Of a stretch of DNA of 64,000 bases, positions 11,801 to 26,300 are shown piece after piece. The notes below the pieces were generated by a model. The model worked only from the letters and a program-made list of their open reading frames with translations. It was not told where the DNA came from and made no database searches. Source of the stretch: Neodiprion pinetum (lineage: Eukaryota; Arthropoda; Insecta; Hymenoptera; Diprionidae). A program made the translations under genes and the position numbers. The stretch is taken from contig NC_060237.1 in NCBI RefSeq assembly GCF_021155775.2, positions 7,239,332 to 7,303,331 of the forward strand, written 5' to 3'. Within the stretch, counting starts at the first letter, position 1, and each line of letters starts with the position of its first letter.

Positions 11801-14800
11801 CTGCATGTTACAGCATCATGGTACAATTTACCCAGAGTAGATGACGAGGGTCGGGGACGACCACAAGTCAGAAACCATGAGGGAAGTGGTTATTAGTTTT
11901 GTGCTGAGAGCAGCAAACATTTACATTGTTTAACGCGATGGATTCATCCCGCAGCTAGGAGAATCTCTCGTCAGAGTTGGTTCGGGGCACCCATCGGCGA
12001 GTTCCGGCTCCACCGACGTCAAACATTGGTCAAAATGGGGCGAGATTGGCGGTGGGGGCGAGGGGTTTCACCGGAGTCGAGTCTAGCTGTAACTGGGGGG
12101 TGGAGGATGGTTTCGGGGCAAGGTAGCGAGGCACCGAGCGAGCGAGCGAAGCGAACGGACCCTGCACCACCATCGCTTGCGTACATCAGGAAAATTAAAG
12201 CAAGCCAAGCGATGGCTAACGTGCTGGGGCCACACGCCTATAACCCCCCAGGACGAATGAACCACCGGTGGTGGTAGCAGCAGCAGCAGCAGCAGCAGTA
12301 GCAGCGCCGTTCACCACCCGCTCATTCACTCTGATCTCTCTATATATCTGTGCTTTTGTTTGCTCACATCTCCTATATTAAACCGGAGAGTTTCTGTTCC
12401 ATATACTGCGCGTATATCTGCGTGTTCCACCTACGCATCTACATATATAAGTATATAATATAATCCTGCAGCAGAGTCGCTAAATAAAGGTGAATACCGC
12501 TGCTGAGTTCCGAAAAATGTTATTCAGACACACATCTATGTATGGTTATGTTTATATACATATGTATACACGTGATCTGTTCGTGTTTTGCAAATAAGGG
12601 AAACAAAAAATAAAATAAAATACATTGTAACAAAGAAAAAAAAAATTGCGATAGCGAAAATAACAAAAAAGAAAAAAAAAGTCGACTTTGCGCTCTGGAA
12701 ACACCGATATCCATCCGTCCTATATACCATCGCGGGATGAAAATAAATATCCTAAAACAAATATAGCCTCAAGGGAAACTGGAAATTCAGATTTTAATCC
12801 GGACTGGACGTCAAGTTATACATGCGTTTATAATAGAGTGTACCCGGGTATATGCGAGAAATGAATATTTCTGAGACTAATGTTGCCGCTTTCATTTTTT
12901 TCTGTACAAAAATTTCCCTACTTCTTTCCCGATCGCCATGAACAGAATCGCCATTTTTAAATCTCACTTCGTTATAGATTCGGTAATGACTGGTGCCACG
13001 ATGATGCAGGTCGCAAATCGCATGAGACAGAAAGCGGAAATTTTTCAAGTATTTTGATTGTTATAAATAAACAGAAATAGAAAACATCTCATTCGAATAC
13101 TTATATTAATCACGTACTTTTCTTTAAAAACTTATTTTGCCCCACAGTCTTTATTATTTTCGATACTTTCAAGATTATTTAATAAGTTACCCTGATTTTA
13201 CCGCGGTGATTTGAATCACCCCGGCTGATAAACGGAAAGCGCAAAATAACAGAATCAGCGCGTTAACCGAATGAAAATAATCCTTGTGGTCGAAGCAAAT
13301 ATTCCCACGAACAACAACCACCGTGATACGACGAGAAATGGTTGACCGTAGGCAAAACCGCATCAACCGTTTACCTGGTCTATCAAAGACTTTCAACGCT
13401 ACAGATAGTTAGTTGTTCGTTGCAATTATCTGTCTATCCAAACCGGAAAATGACCGACCGTAGAATGAGTAGAGCAAATAGAAAAAAACAAAGAGATACC
13501 TACACAGACCAGCGAAATTCACGTCACAATTCAACGTCAAAGAGCAACCGCTCGAATCGTCGATCGAGTGCGATAGAATAGATGTACGTAATATACTCAC
13601 AAAGACATGACGGACATTCCGGAAATGCGTCTATCGTCATCCCGAGGTTTGAAATAGAACTGCCATTGGGTGGGCGAGGTTCCTTCCGCCGGTGAAAAAT
13701 CGTTCCCTGGACGAACGTTCTCGTAAGGACTGCCGAGTGATCCGCTGCCCTGAACAGGAATCGGTGGCAAATTCTCGCTGTCCGCGTCACTCTCGACACC
13801 GGACGAAGATCTGTGCCCTGAGGAAAAGGGAAAAGGGGAAACTCGAGATCGGCTCCCGCCGAATAAAAACAAACCAATCCCACGTACTCTTTATCACAGT
13901 GGTGATGTCCTGCGTGACATGTGGCGGAAACTGGCCCAGTAAATCGAGGACCGTGTTCTGCCGCGAGTCCCTGATCCCGAGATCAACGCCCCGGTCCAAC
14001 AAGGTCCTGACAACCTCCATCTTGCCGCAAAGAGCCGCCTCGTGCATCGCGGTTCCGGCGGAAGTCCTGGTGTTCACGTCCACCCCCGAAGCCAGAAGGA
14101 CCTCGACGACAGCCCTGTAACACGAGTTCGAAGATTTTCCAAATAACAGCAAAAAGTGTCGGACAACCAAAGAGTCTCGTCCTGAAAAATCCTTCTTCAA
14201 ACGGGATCCTGTTTTATAGGCAAATTTGACGGCCTGCATGGTGTGCAATTTCAATACCAACCTGCAAATGTGCAGTGTACGTAAAACCCGGGTAACCAAA
14301 CAGGATTCCCGGCCAGGGTGTGACGGCATTGTTGGCTGGATGAGGACGAGGATCAGGGGGTGGTGTGTTTGTCCTGGCTTACCGGGCGCGACGATATTGA
14401 ATCCGATAATTGACATTACCAGAACACTCGGATGGACTCACGACGTGCCGACTGCATCATTCGGCGCCGAATGGAAATAGCCGGTTTCGGATGGTTTATT
14501 TTGCCAAAATCGAAGCGATAAAATACGTCAGTTTTGGTAACGGTGCCTGCATCGATGCGTCGGGCGTGGGATACAACGGAGGTATCGCGACGTGAACGAT
14601 CCTATTACCAGCGAAGCGTCGATGAAACGATTACGGATAACCGTACGATCGCGTATTTCGACGAGAAAAACCTCGTGTTATACCTACCCGATTACAACGC
14701 GGCGACCACGTGCGGTTGTTGGAGCCAATTCCGGAATTCCTGTTCATATTATAAACCAATAATTTTCACGGTTTATCCGAGATTATACACCGCGTATACA

Positions 14801-17800
14801 TGACGACTATACGCGCCGCCGCGCCGCCACACCGCAATTCCATTTTCAAACGAGTTGTTCCGAACCGAATTAGTCGGTTTTAACTCCCTCGCTCTAAATT
14901 GACTAGCACGTTACACAATCCGGCTAGCTATGGATTCCCGGATTTCACACGCATCCCGATGCACTCTGTCCGTTTTACGACCAATCCCAATGCTTCCGTA
15001 TCCACGTCCGTACGTTTCAGGGAAAAAATATTTTTATTTAAAATACCGAGTAGCAGAAATTCCGAGATATGGTTTCAAATTTATCACTCAAACGGTCGAC
15101 TCGACAAACTCGAAAACTTTGCTCAAAAATACATAAGACAAAGAAAAGAATCTCAGAATTTCAGGACGCGAAACGAGTTTTTCTGTAGACCAACAAATTC
15201 GCTCACTCTTGACAAACGATTCACGGAATCCCCGACAATCGAATGCAATGCAATGCAACGCAACGCGCTGCATCGATGCCTGCGCACACTGTGATTCTCA
15301 AGCACTAATGTGATTCTCCTAATCGGAAGGGTACGCTCAACTGCAGGGATTCGCGCCTATGTACGGGCATGCATAGAGCATTCGTGATGTGATCGGGAAT
15401 CAGTACAGTGCGATAATGCTGTATGGAGTCCGTGGTATTACGGTAAAATCGAGATTGCTATGCGTCGCCTATAACAGCGCAGGATAGACGCGTATACCTA
15501 GAATACGTGCAACGTGGAATCGAGATAGACGTAACGATTCGCGGCTCGACGGGTGCCGGTTTTGAACCGGAAAATCGACGGCGTGTCTGCAACTGGCGTA
15601 AGTTCTACTTCGTGCTAATTGGTCCTAATTAACCAGCGCGACAAACGCGTCAGCAGCATTCTGACCCTCGAGCAGGTAATTATCATTACACTGAAAATAT
15701 TTCGGTGTTTGTACACACACGCGTCCAAAAAAAAAAACAAAAAACAAACAACAATCGTCAACCGTGGCTGAGGGGAAAAAACATCAGCAAGTCCAAATGT
15801 CCGCATCGTTATCGTAACACTTAATTTATACAAGCACGAAAAAATGTCAAAAACTCGACGACGAGGCACGAAGTTAGCCGTAGTTATGCAAAGCGTGTAA
15901 GCCGTTGCGCATCGAGGATGCAAGTATCGTTGAAACGATGATCGCTAAGTGCAGAGAATCATTCTATAATCACCCCACGTTCGCTCGAAACTTTAATCAT
16001 CTCACCTGTGACCGTTACGCGATGCGAGGTGAAGCGGTGTGTGAGGGAATATCAGAGACGACGAGGAACTCCGCAGCGGCTCGATGAGCTCCGGATGCGT
16101 CCGAACCAGAAGTTCGACGGTCTCCAGCCTGAAACAGAGCGTGAGATTTTTTTTTCACCGAAAGATGCTTAGAGAACTGGATAGTTTCCATTTTTCTCAC
16201 TATTCAGTCGTACGTTTACACCAGTGTAATTTAATTGAAAAATCTGTGAAAAGATAACGAGTTTTTCTTTTTCCTTCGTTAATAAATCATTTTTGTATCG
16301 CAATGATTACGATGCAACGAGTTTACGTGTGGGAATAAGTGTACCGAAGTTGTCGACTAATCTAAACTGAACTCTGAAACATGCCCGTTATCTTAATTCT
16401 AGAAAGTTGACGATGTGTTTACTGCGTCGTGGTTTGTCGGAGTTGAAATGAATCGTCCCAGTTAGGAGAAAAAAAAAAAATTGTACCGCAGGCGAAGAAT
16501 CTATATGAAAAAAAATACATATATTCATTATCGACAGATAACGGTAGGAAAAGAAATACCACATGGACTCGAGAAACGCGCTGACGGTGGTATGTAAAAA
16601 AAAAATCTGTCCACAGTTGTCCACTTTTCATCATATGCTGTACTTTTCAGTTCAAGTTCTTTCTTATATTCTCATTATTTCTTTCTTCTACAAGTGATGT
16701 CAAATTCACGAAGAATAAAATAATATCGATTAATGTCATTATCAATTAAAAAAGTTACAAATGCATCGCTCCAAAAATCCGGCTAGTATTTTACAAAGTT
16801 TATAAAACCATCCCAAAAAATGAAATATGCCGTTTACTTTTGGCCCGATGCAATGATAGTAATATATGTGTATGTGTTCCAAGAATTCACGAACGGTAAA
16901 TTCCTCCCGTGCTCCATTGTTATAGCGAGCACAATTCGCGCAGACGTATAAATTTATTTGATCAAATTATTAAGACTAATTCAATTTCCTCCATTTAGTC
17001 TCTTGGGTTGAGTAGCTTTCCGCCTCGAAAAATTTATTCTCCGTTGCGGTATGTAATATATAAAGAGAGGTAGTATATAAACAAGCTATACGTAAATGTA
17101 CGCTCGTGTTGCACAGAAAAATAGGCGTCAAGTTTGGTTAATAAAACATTTTATGGCGCGACGTGTGTCTCTGCGGCACCGTGAAATGTAAAGAAAAATG
17201 AATGAAAAGAAGTGAAAGAAGTTACACGGGGTATAATTAAGAGAAACGAAATGCATTGCGCGTGGCACGAAACTAAAAGTACCCGGTAAGTCTTTCACTT
17301 TTCCTCTTTCGTATCTTAGAAATAGAAAGAAGATAAACTAGTTTAATCTTAAAATCAATGTTTGTAAGAAGCAATAACGTCGGTATATTTACCTGCCATA
17401 TTGTGCGGCCAGATCAAGAGCAGATTCGCCACGACTGTTGCGAATGCTGGGATCACAGCCATGCTGCAATAACTGTGTCACAACTTCCGTGTGGCCATAT
17501 TGGGCCGCGCAGTGAAGAGCAGTCTCATTGTCCTTGGTCTGTAAAGTAGAATAGATAGAATAGAAAGATTAGAAAGAAGATGTAATTTTCAGAGCTGAAA
17601 ATTATATCCGTATGAAGGATTAAATTTCGGGATGAAATTCTTCCTGCAAATAATAGGGAGAAAAATCAAAGATGAAAATAATGAAAATGTGGAAAAATGC
17701 CAAGTTCAATTCACGTCTTCTTTTTTTTTCCTCCCTCCGTCACAACGTACCGCTAGATTAACGTTGGGCACCGACGGTCCCTGGCAAAGTATGAGCCTGA

Positions 17801-19623
17801 CGATTTCCGCATCCCCGGCCCAGGCGGCGAGATGCAACGGTGACGAGCCCTTAGCGTCGACGACGTTGGTGGACGCCTCGTATTGTAGTAGAATTTTAAC
17901 CACGTCCCTGAAACAGTCAATTGCACAATGCGCGATTTGCATTTGACGTTGTGGGTAAAAGTTAACATCCGCTGACGAAGCAGCGAGTGCTATTCAAGAG
18001 AGCGATAAACTGACCTGTGGCCGTTGAGAGCGGCGTGGTGGAGCGCGGAATAACCGCTGGCATCCTGAACGTTTGCACCGGGTCCCCGTCGAAGGCTGAA
18101 AAGAGAATTTTCATTCGTTGAGTGAGTAGGATCGAAGAAATGTTCTTGGCTTAGATTACAGGAAAACCAAAGGACAAAAATAGAGAGATGGCACAGCGGA
18201 AGCGAAACTTCAATCGACCCAAATTCACAGCGCGAGTTACTCGAGCTGGTCATCCTTATTGCTGCTTGGAATTATTCCTCAAGCTCTTCCGCAGAATCAG
18301 AGTTCTCGCGTAGGCGAGTGCGAAGTAAGTACGCGCGAGGATTGATTTCCGCAATTAAGTAATCGCCTCGTCGGTTCGTTCTGCTCGTATGTAGGTATAC
18401 TACAACTATCGTCAGCTGACAGCCACATAATACCGGTTTAATTGTTCCATACACACACGGAGAGACTTTTGGTAACAATGTTTGCTGTATCGGTTATCCA
18501 CAATTACAAGAAAATATACGTAACGTCACGTAAGTGACGCGCACGAGTAATTTCACGCCATCGACCTGGACTGAAATGATTACGTACGTACATATGTAAA
18601 ATATCCGTAATGGTTTAATGTTGTACCACACATGTATACGTTACATACACACATCACGCATAATTATTTTCTCGTTTCCAGATACCCACGACGAGAAGAA
18701 CGTTTTTCTCCTTTTTTTTTAGCTTCACACCTCTCGAGTGAACTGATTTACCCCGATAACTGGAGCGTTTCACCGAGCATTCAACGATTTCAAACTTTTC
18801 GAAACTTTCTTTTTTTTTGTTTTTTACGTGAACCCAATTACTATGATGTAAGGATAAAATTATTTATGCGACTAAAAAATATGTGTGTATACCTGATCTA
18901 GCTTGTTGAAATAAATAAAAGATCAGATAATACAACAGTGTCAAATGGCTAAACTGCTGCATTATACAATCAAAAATTTGTTATATAAATCGAAATTAAT
19001 CAATTATTATACAATTGCCGAGTTTCGCTCGTATTCACAAAGAAAGTAAGATGATCCTGCAACACTTCGCATGTCATAATACCGACGTTGCAGACACGCG
19101 CAATATATATATATAATAGTACGCGTAAGAATTACAGAAGCTGCAGGGGCGACATAACGAAGAGCTCATAATCAGAGTCCTTCCGTTCAGCACATGTTAT
19201 TCTCTCTCCTCTCGTTACCGAGCATTGTTGCGTCGTTCGTCGATCTCTCTTAGCAGCAGCAGCACCTCTTATAAATGCGACTAGGCGTAATATGTGCAAA
19301 CAAACAAGACCGACGCACACAGCAAACAGAAGTCCATGCATAACGGGCAAACATTGCATCCATACCCCCGATTCTATCTATGCAGTTCTTACAAACGCGT
19401 TTACCCCGCGGGAATACAACCGTATAACCAACCAACCTGTTTGCTCATAACTTTTGATCCTCTTGAAGCTCGTTTGCGAGGGATAACAATGTAGGCATCT
19501 ATTATAGACGAAACTATATGAGTATCGATAACCTACCTCACGATATCGTCAACACGTAAAATCGATCCGCAAAGACTCTTCGCGTCAACGTCAAATCGTT
19601 TCAGATGAAATGAATTTTTTACA

Positions 19624-19659
<36 letters not shown>

Positions 19660-20332
19660 CATACACACATTCATTCAGCGCCCAGAATCAAATCGTTTAT
19701 GTTCAATACCAGAATCGAGATCAGAATCAATTTGCAATTCATTATAACGACACTAGGTGACTTCGGAAATGGCAAGACACGTGACTGATCTTCATTACAG
19801 AACAAGCCAACAATAAACATGATTGAATTACATATAAAATGAATTTCGGTGTAACAATTCTCGTGTAAATTTCGGGATGATCAGTGCAGTTCAAGCAATA
19901 ATTCGCATCGCGTGCAGTGATAAATTATTTTTGCTGGTGGATGAGAAAAAATAAAAAAAAATGTAAAAGAAATTATCAGACTTTCAAGAGATGATAAAGA
20001 GTCATACAACGAGTTCCGAACCTGCAGCGTCTTCTAAATCACCATATGTCAAAATTAACTGCAATACCGCGTCCCTTAAGGAGGCGACGGAGACGATCGC
20101 TGAGAGTCTGAGACAATGAAAAAAATACGACGAGACATGTGGGTAACTAGCAATTACGCCACGCTGAAGCAAACTGTTATATACTACATTTAGGGTCTAT
20201 CGACCCGGACCTCAAGACCTCCTCAAATAAGATTCCCTCGATTAACGAGTATAGAGGCTAAAATTGCCGCGATGTAATAAATATCCAGCTCACCGGTTGC
20301 TAATCAATAAACAATACATACATACATACATA

Positions 20333-20366
<34 letters not shown>

Positions 20367-23300
20367 GCATATACAACATACTATATTATTATATTATTGT
20401 GTAAATAACGTGCGAAAGAGGAAAAAGAATTTGTTAGCTCTACTCTCAGCCGATGCCCCCCCCCCCCGTTTTCGGTTCTTTCCAAATACATAACAAGACG
20501 CGAGGTTATATAATAAAAAAAATATATATGTAGGGGGAGAGACGGTGAAGCGATCGTATAATATTTGCCATCATCAAATTGTCCCGCGACGCAGGTATTA
20601 TATGACAGGCGAGAGAAGGCTAACATTACTTAATATTTTGCTCCCTCGTCCGTCGTCCACGTCCTCCTCGTCACCAGCATGGTATAATCTGCTTGACGAG
20701 TAAACAAACTTGCAGTCATACTCTCTCTCTCTCTCTGTCTCTCTTTCTCCTGCACATGCTGCACTTGATAGTGGATATTTATAGATATACGTATATGTAT
20801 GTATACGTATATGTGTGTATCTGCGATAACAGGGTGCTGAGATAGATAATGTTACACATACAAGAACGCATTCATTGCCACGACTTATTAATTATCAAAC
20901 TGCAACAGTACCAATTAATTAATTGCGACAAATCGTCGCATCGAATTTACATTAATCGGTGAGGAAAAGTATTCTGTAAATTCATCGAATTTATGAATTC
21001 GTATTTGTTCGGTATGTTTTTAATCTGTTCCCGACTTTATCGCAACTTTATATGTATACGAAGCGGGTCAAAATGGGTATGGAAAGATTTTGTGCACCGT
21101 GAGAATTTGAAAATGACAATGGCGCGTGTACACTGTGTGATCACTGATTACGAGTAGGAATTTTTCTCGAAAAACAGTTCTGAGTCATGTTTGGCTGTGA
21201 ACTTTTATATTTTGACATCTTGAAGAAACCAATACTGTCAAACCAATCAACCACCGCGTGTCTTTCTAACTGCCGCGTGTCGGCTCGTTTGTCGAAAAAC
21301 ATAAGTGGAAGGGTCTGCTAGTCTGATCAAAGCAGAGAAGCCGTGTTGGCGGATGAGTCCCCGAGACTGAAACCGGGAACACGGTAACTATATGGTGTAA
21401 TCCATAGACACTTGGCGCTTCAAGATTATCGTCATTATCATTATTTTTATTATTATTTTCTTCCTCTTTCTTTACGTTGTGACGTTAGAAATGAGCGTTT
21501 GTTGTACGCCGAGGCATCGGCGGGTTATACAACACGTAGGTGCCTGCCTACCTATATACCTATACACTACCTGTAATATAAAGAACAAGAGGGCAAAAGT
21601 GCGACGAGAGTAGGGAAACGAACGAGTGGGGGTTTTCAAACAGCGGTGAAAAAAACGTTCGAGTGGAGGAGTAAAAGCGGGGGAGGATGAGAAAGAGAAG
21701 ATTGGGAAAGGAAGGCGAGAGAGAAAAAGAGAGAGGGAGCCACCTTCGGTGCGGCGTTTGTTTTTGAACCAACAACCCCAACCCCTGCGATCCCCGGTGC
21801 TCGTATACTCCTGAATCCAACTGCCTTCATCTCCGCAGCTTTGCCCCTGGACCACCCGAGAACGAGATGATCGTCGTCGAGGGAGGAGAGGAGAAGACAG
21901 GAGAGCCGGCATATCCTGCAGGGCGGGTGAAAGCTCGGTTGGCACGTCACTGCGGCGTACTTCAGGGCGTAACTACGTTACACGGTACATATTAGGAGTG
22001 TGCAGGGTGCTTGGAGAACATATGTGCGCCTGGTCCCCGAGTCGTGTCAACTCTATGTATGTGCGGATGGATGAATGGATGGATAGATGGATGGATGGAT
22101 GGATGGATGGATGGAGTCGTATATACGTAAGTCGTCGTCAGGCGAAGAGACGACACGAGTGATGCGGTGTATCGTGGTATATGTATATACACTTGCGTTA
22201 TAGGTATACGCGCACGCGAAAGAGGGAGAGAGAGAGAGAGAGGCGTCCTCCTCTTTCATTCATCCCATTCATTCGAGTTCGCCTGCCTAACTTCCTTAAT
22301 TAAACTGGGAAGATTGTCTGCAAAAAGGGCAATGCCGTCAGCCCCCTCTTGGCCCCCTTCTAATTCAACCACCCCGTGCACCTCTTACTGTCGCCCTTTT
22401 TCGACCGGGACTCGTAAGGCACTTGGCCTCCATAACGACGACACCGTCAACGACGGTAACTGCGGAATGAGATATATATTTCACCTTTACTGTATATATC
22501 CACCCAGCATCAACAGCTACCCTAATTCACCCTGCAGCGAAACTTCCGACTATTCCCATAACCGTTCGTTAGACCGCTCTACTGCACTATTTTCGTTTCA
22601 TTTCAACGGGATGAGGGAAAATGAGAGACGGCAGTCTTCGAAGTTAATTTCGCCGCTCACTTGCGATTACCGATTTCACGTCTGTTTTCTACACGGTACA
22701 AGGGAGGTATTTTCATTGTGAACACAGAGGCATCGTATAACCGTCATGGCCGTGTAAAATACTTTCATTTTTCTTCAAAGTCTGTATCCGAAAAGAACCT
22801 CTAATCGGTTACAAAACTAACCGAATCAGGTCCGTTCAAAGGAAGTATCCTAATACCTGTTATGTTACGTACCTACATGTAGAAATTAAATTACCAGAAA
22901 GATCTAATCGAGACATCGTGCTCCGTAAAATCAATCAATTAGTGGGCTGATTGACCAATCGCCGTGATCCACGAGAGTTGGCTACGGTGTGATTATACTA
23001 GTCTAAGAATAGTTGGTTTCACAGCTCTGTTATATATCTACACTACACATTATTCGTACAGCACACGCGTTCTGAACGGAGTGAAAACCTCTACAAGAGA
23101 AAACGGTTAGCATCAGCTGGTATAGCGGTTTGCGGTAAACCGCTTCGCAACCATACAATCCTAACATTTGTGGAAAACCCGAAGCCCTTCCATATTGTGA
23201 CACTCATAATCAATCTAGAGTGGAAGAGGTATACTGTCGGCGTGAAGTAGGCATGATTGAAATCCGGTTGCTGGATGTCAACGGAATAAAACCACACAGT

Positions 23301-26300
23301 GGTCGCCATATTCGGTACAATTTTATTTCCCCCGTTTTAAAATGCGATGGCATAATAGATACGTGTAATTCCTAGCATCATGTTACGTCGTATCATTTTT
23401 TCCTCGGATCGTTATGCAATTTTTCCGTTAAATATGCAACACGGGCAAGGAAAACGTTACCCTTGAAACTAGATGGAAATGACTCGAGGCCGAGATGGTG
23501 CGAGGGATTGAGATACGGAGAGGGTGTTCAGGCGTCAATCGATAGCTTCCGCCCTCCTCTGAGAGAGCGCGAGAGAGAGGAGAGCAGAGAAAGGAGAAAA
23601 TTGATCCTTCTTCCAGGCACGACGACCTGTGACCGAAGAATCGTTTCCTCATTTGTTTTCGCATACAGATTTAATTTGCTTAATCCTGCAATTAAGATAT
23701 TCGATAACGGTTTCGTGATTAGGTTACTTGTATATCAGGTACAAGAGAGCCTCGATTGTCGAAAGGATAACAATTTAAGCAACGAAGTCAATTAAGGAAA
23801 ATCTGCCGAGTGCATAAAATTTTACTCTCGTTTGAAGAGGAAGATAGCTGATGTAAAAAAAAAACGTTCATAAATGTGCCAATGTCAAGGAAACAATGGT
23901 TGCGATCACACTCGAGTGGTACTACGAATTTCGAAAAGTGATAAAGGAAATACCGAAAGGACTGGCGCAGACGTAAGAAGTTATATTCGGTAATTAATTA
24001 AGGTTGCCACACCCTCTCGTGCATCAGGTGTAATATTGTTGGCTTTCGACGATGTTCCACTCCCGCTGCTATTATACGAGGATCGCGTGCCGAAAGGCCC
24101 GGCCTAGTCTTGTACCCTGGACCCCAAAACTCTGCGGGAGAAATTGTTTCAACGTTGAGTGGGTGCCCTGATCGATTTCGCCGTTGACCTATGTATATAC
24201 ATATATTTGGAGATATATAAGTATTGCTCACGTATCTCAAACGCAAAAAGGGTCAAGCAACCCTATTCTAACCGCAATTCAATTGACGCCGAAATAAATA
24301 AATAATATGAATTTTACGAATTTATTTAGTGCGATTTTGTAGGATCCGTGCCATTTTTTTTATTTCTGCGTTAATTGACAATTTATTCTACTGTTTTTGT
24401 TCATAATTGCGGTTAAAATGGGGCCGTACACGTAAATCTGTGGTTACTAATTACCGTTTCACTATTTGCCACGCACGCCATTATTCTTCTACATATTTTC
24501 GGTGTTTAATTTCGCCGACTACAAGGATCAGTCGGAAGTTCATCTCGGATATTTACAATTAGAGAGTTTCGTCGACGAATATTGGTTCCAGTTTTTTGGC
24601 TTTATTATTTACACTGAAGTATAGTGTGAATATAGGATAGAAGTATATTGAATAGAGCTACATATTTAAAAATTTGGTTTTCTTTTTTGCGCCCCTTCAT
24701 TAGTTTGAAACTTTTTGCCACAGCGAGTGTACAAGAAACTTTTAAGCAGGACGATTTACAGGTATAATTATATCTACACAGCATAGCACGGGGAAGAAAG
24801 CGCACTGACTGACCTAATTCTTCGCGTCTACGTAGGTATATATACGTGTCTTCTACTATAGTATAGATTGCGTTAAAGTGAGTAAGTGCGATGGTGGTGA
24901 AAATGAAATCAGTTAAATTTCCATTTCTTCGTTTAGTAAAAAAGATTAAACTAAAAGAAAAAAAAAAAAAATCATGTGACTGAAAACGAAAATGAAACTT
25001 TTCCCGATCCTTAACACGTAAAACGCGGAGTAAAACGTCCAAAATGTTCCTTGATATAAAAACATAAGGCTAAACTGAGTATATAATCTTTAGCAAAGTA
25101 AGGAAAAAAAAAAAAAAAAAACAACTTAAAACAACCAAGGGAGAAAGGATTCTAAACTGAAAGGGAAAAAGGTGAAAGACGAGAGGAAGAAAATAAATAC
25201 AATAATGATGATGATAACAACAAAAACTCATTTTCTTAATGCTTCCCAAGAGTTCGTGTATCATATATATATATACGTATACAAAATTTCTCTTTTCTTT
25301 TTCCCCTCGCGCGAGAAAAGCTCACTGTTGAATAATACATACATACGCACATACATAAAAAAACGTGTGTATACGTAAGAAACGAAAACAAGATGAGAAC
25401 AATGGAAGAAAAGCTCCTCGCGTCAAACTTTCCGCGCGAAGCAGCAAGCAGCCAGTTTTTCTGGTGCAGGTTTTTTAGGGTAGGTGCTCACCTACCTATA
25501 CACGAAAGTTTCGTACACCCTACGTGCACACAGGTACAACGTGTACGTACAACAAACAGGGTAAAGAGCAATTTGTTGAAAAGAGAACCCGCTTGTCGCG
25601 ATGCACTCAGCGTCCCCCATCTCCCCCATTCTTGTTCCTTTTAAGTCGCCTCGTGTGCCGCCTGCTATACAAACCGTTGCGCCAAGTGTCGTTGCAGCGG
25701 TGTGCAGTTTGCAACAACCGGATAATTGCAAAAGAATTATTCTCGCTCGCTTTACATCGTTGCGGTGCGTTGGTGGATTTCGAGTCATGTGTAAACATAC
25801 CTAAGTATGTGCGTAAACGACATTGCCACACGCGTTGCATTTTTCTTTGATGATGTGTAGCGTGCGAGTCGCATTATTGTTATTATTATTATTATCATTA
25901 TTATTACGATTAATAATTTTCTCGCTGCAGGCAAAAAGAATTTTATTATACTACGGACGTTAGCTACCGTTTGTCGGAACAATGGGTGTATACGAGAATG
26001 AAAGGAAATAATAAATAAAAAAAAAAGTAAAACCGAGTTCCCGCAAAGCATTTTTAAGCTGTAGAACTCAATCAGGCCAGAGTGAAATTTTTAATTGCTT
26101 TGAGACTTGTTTGTCGTTTTTCATAAAAGTAAATTGAAACTGCACTTTTCGTTCGTATCAGAATATTGGTATGATTGTATAATGAGGGGTGGAGAAAATG
26201 CGAGGAAATTATTGATATGAAATGTTTATCAGTTGGGTGCACGGTAACTGAGCAATTGATATAAAAAAAAACTCAAAATTTTAAATAGTTAGTATCTCAT

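Noticed and set aside
21341..21384. Hammerhead ribozyme
   Set aside because: Core would be CGGATGA instead of CTGATGA and the flanking strands pair with each other, which is not hammerhead topology.
21472..21945. 157-codon minus-strand ORF
   Set aside because: Ser/Pro/Phe-rich translation of a purine-rich strand, overlapping other equally long frames.
22167..22721. 184-codon plus-strand ORF in ANKS1 intron 1
   Set aside because: Begins in a GA microsatellite (RERGRERER) and has no recognisable domain; open frame explained by composition.
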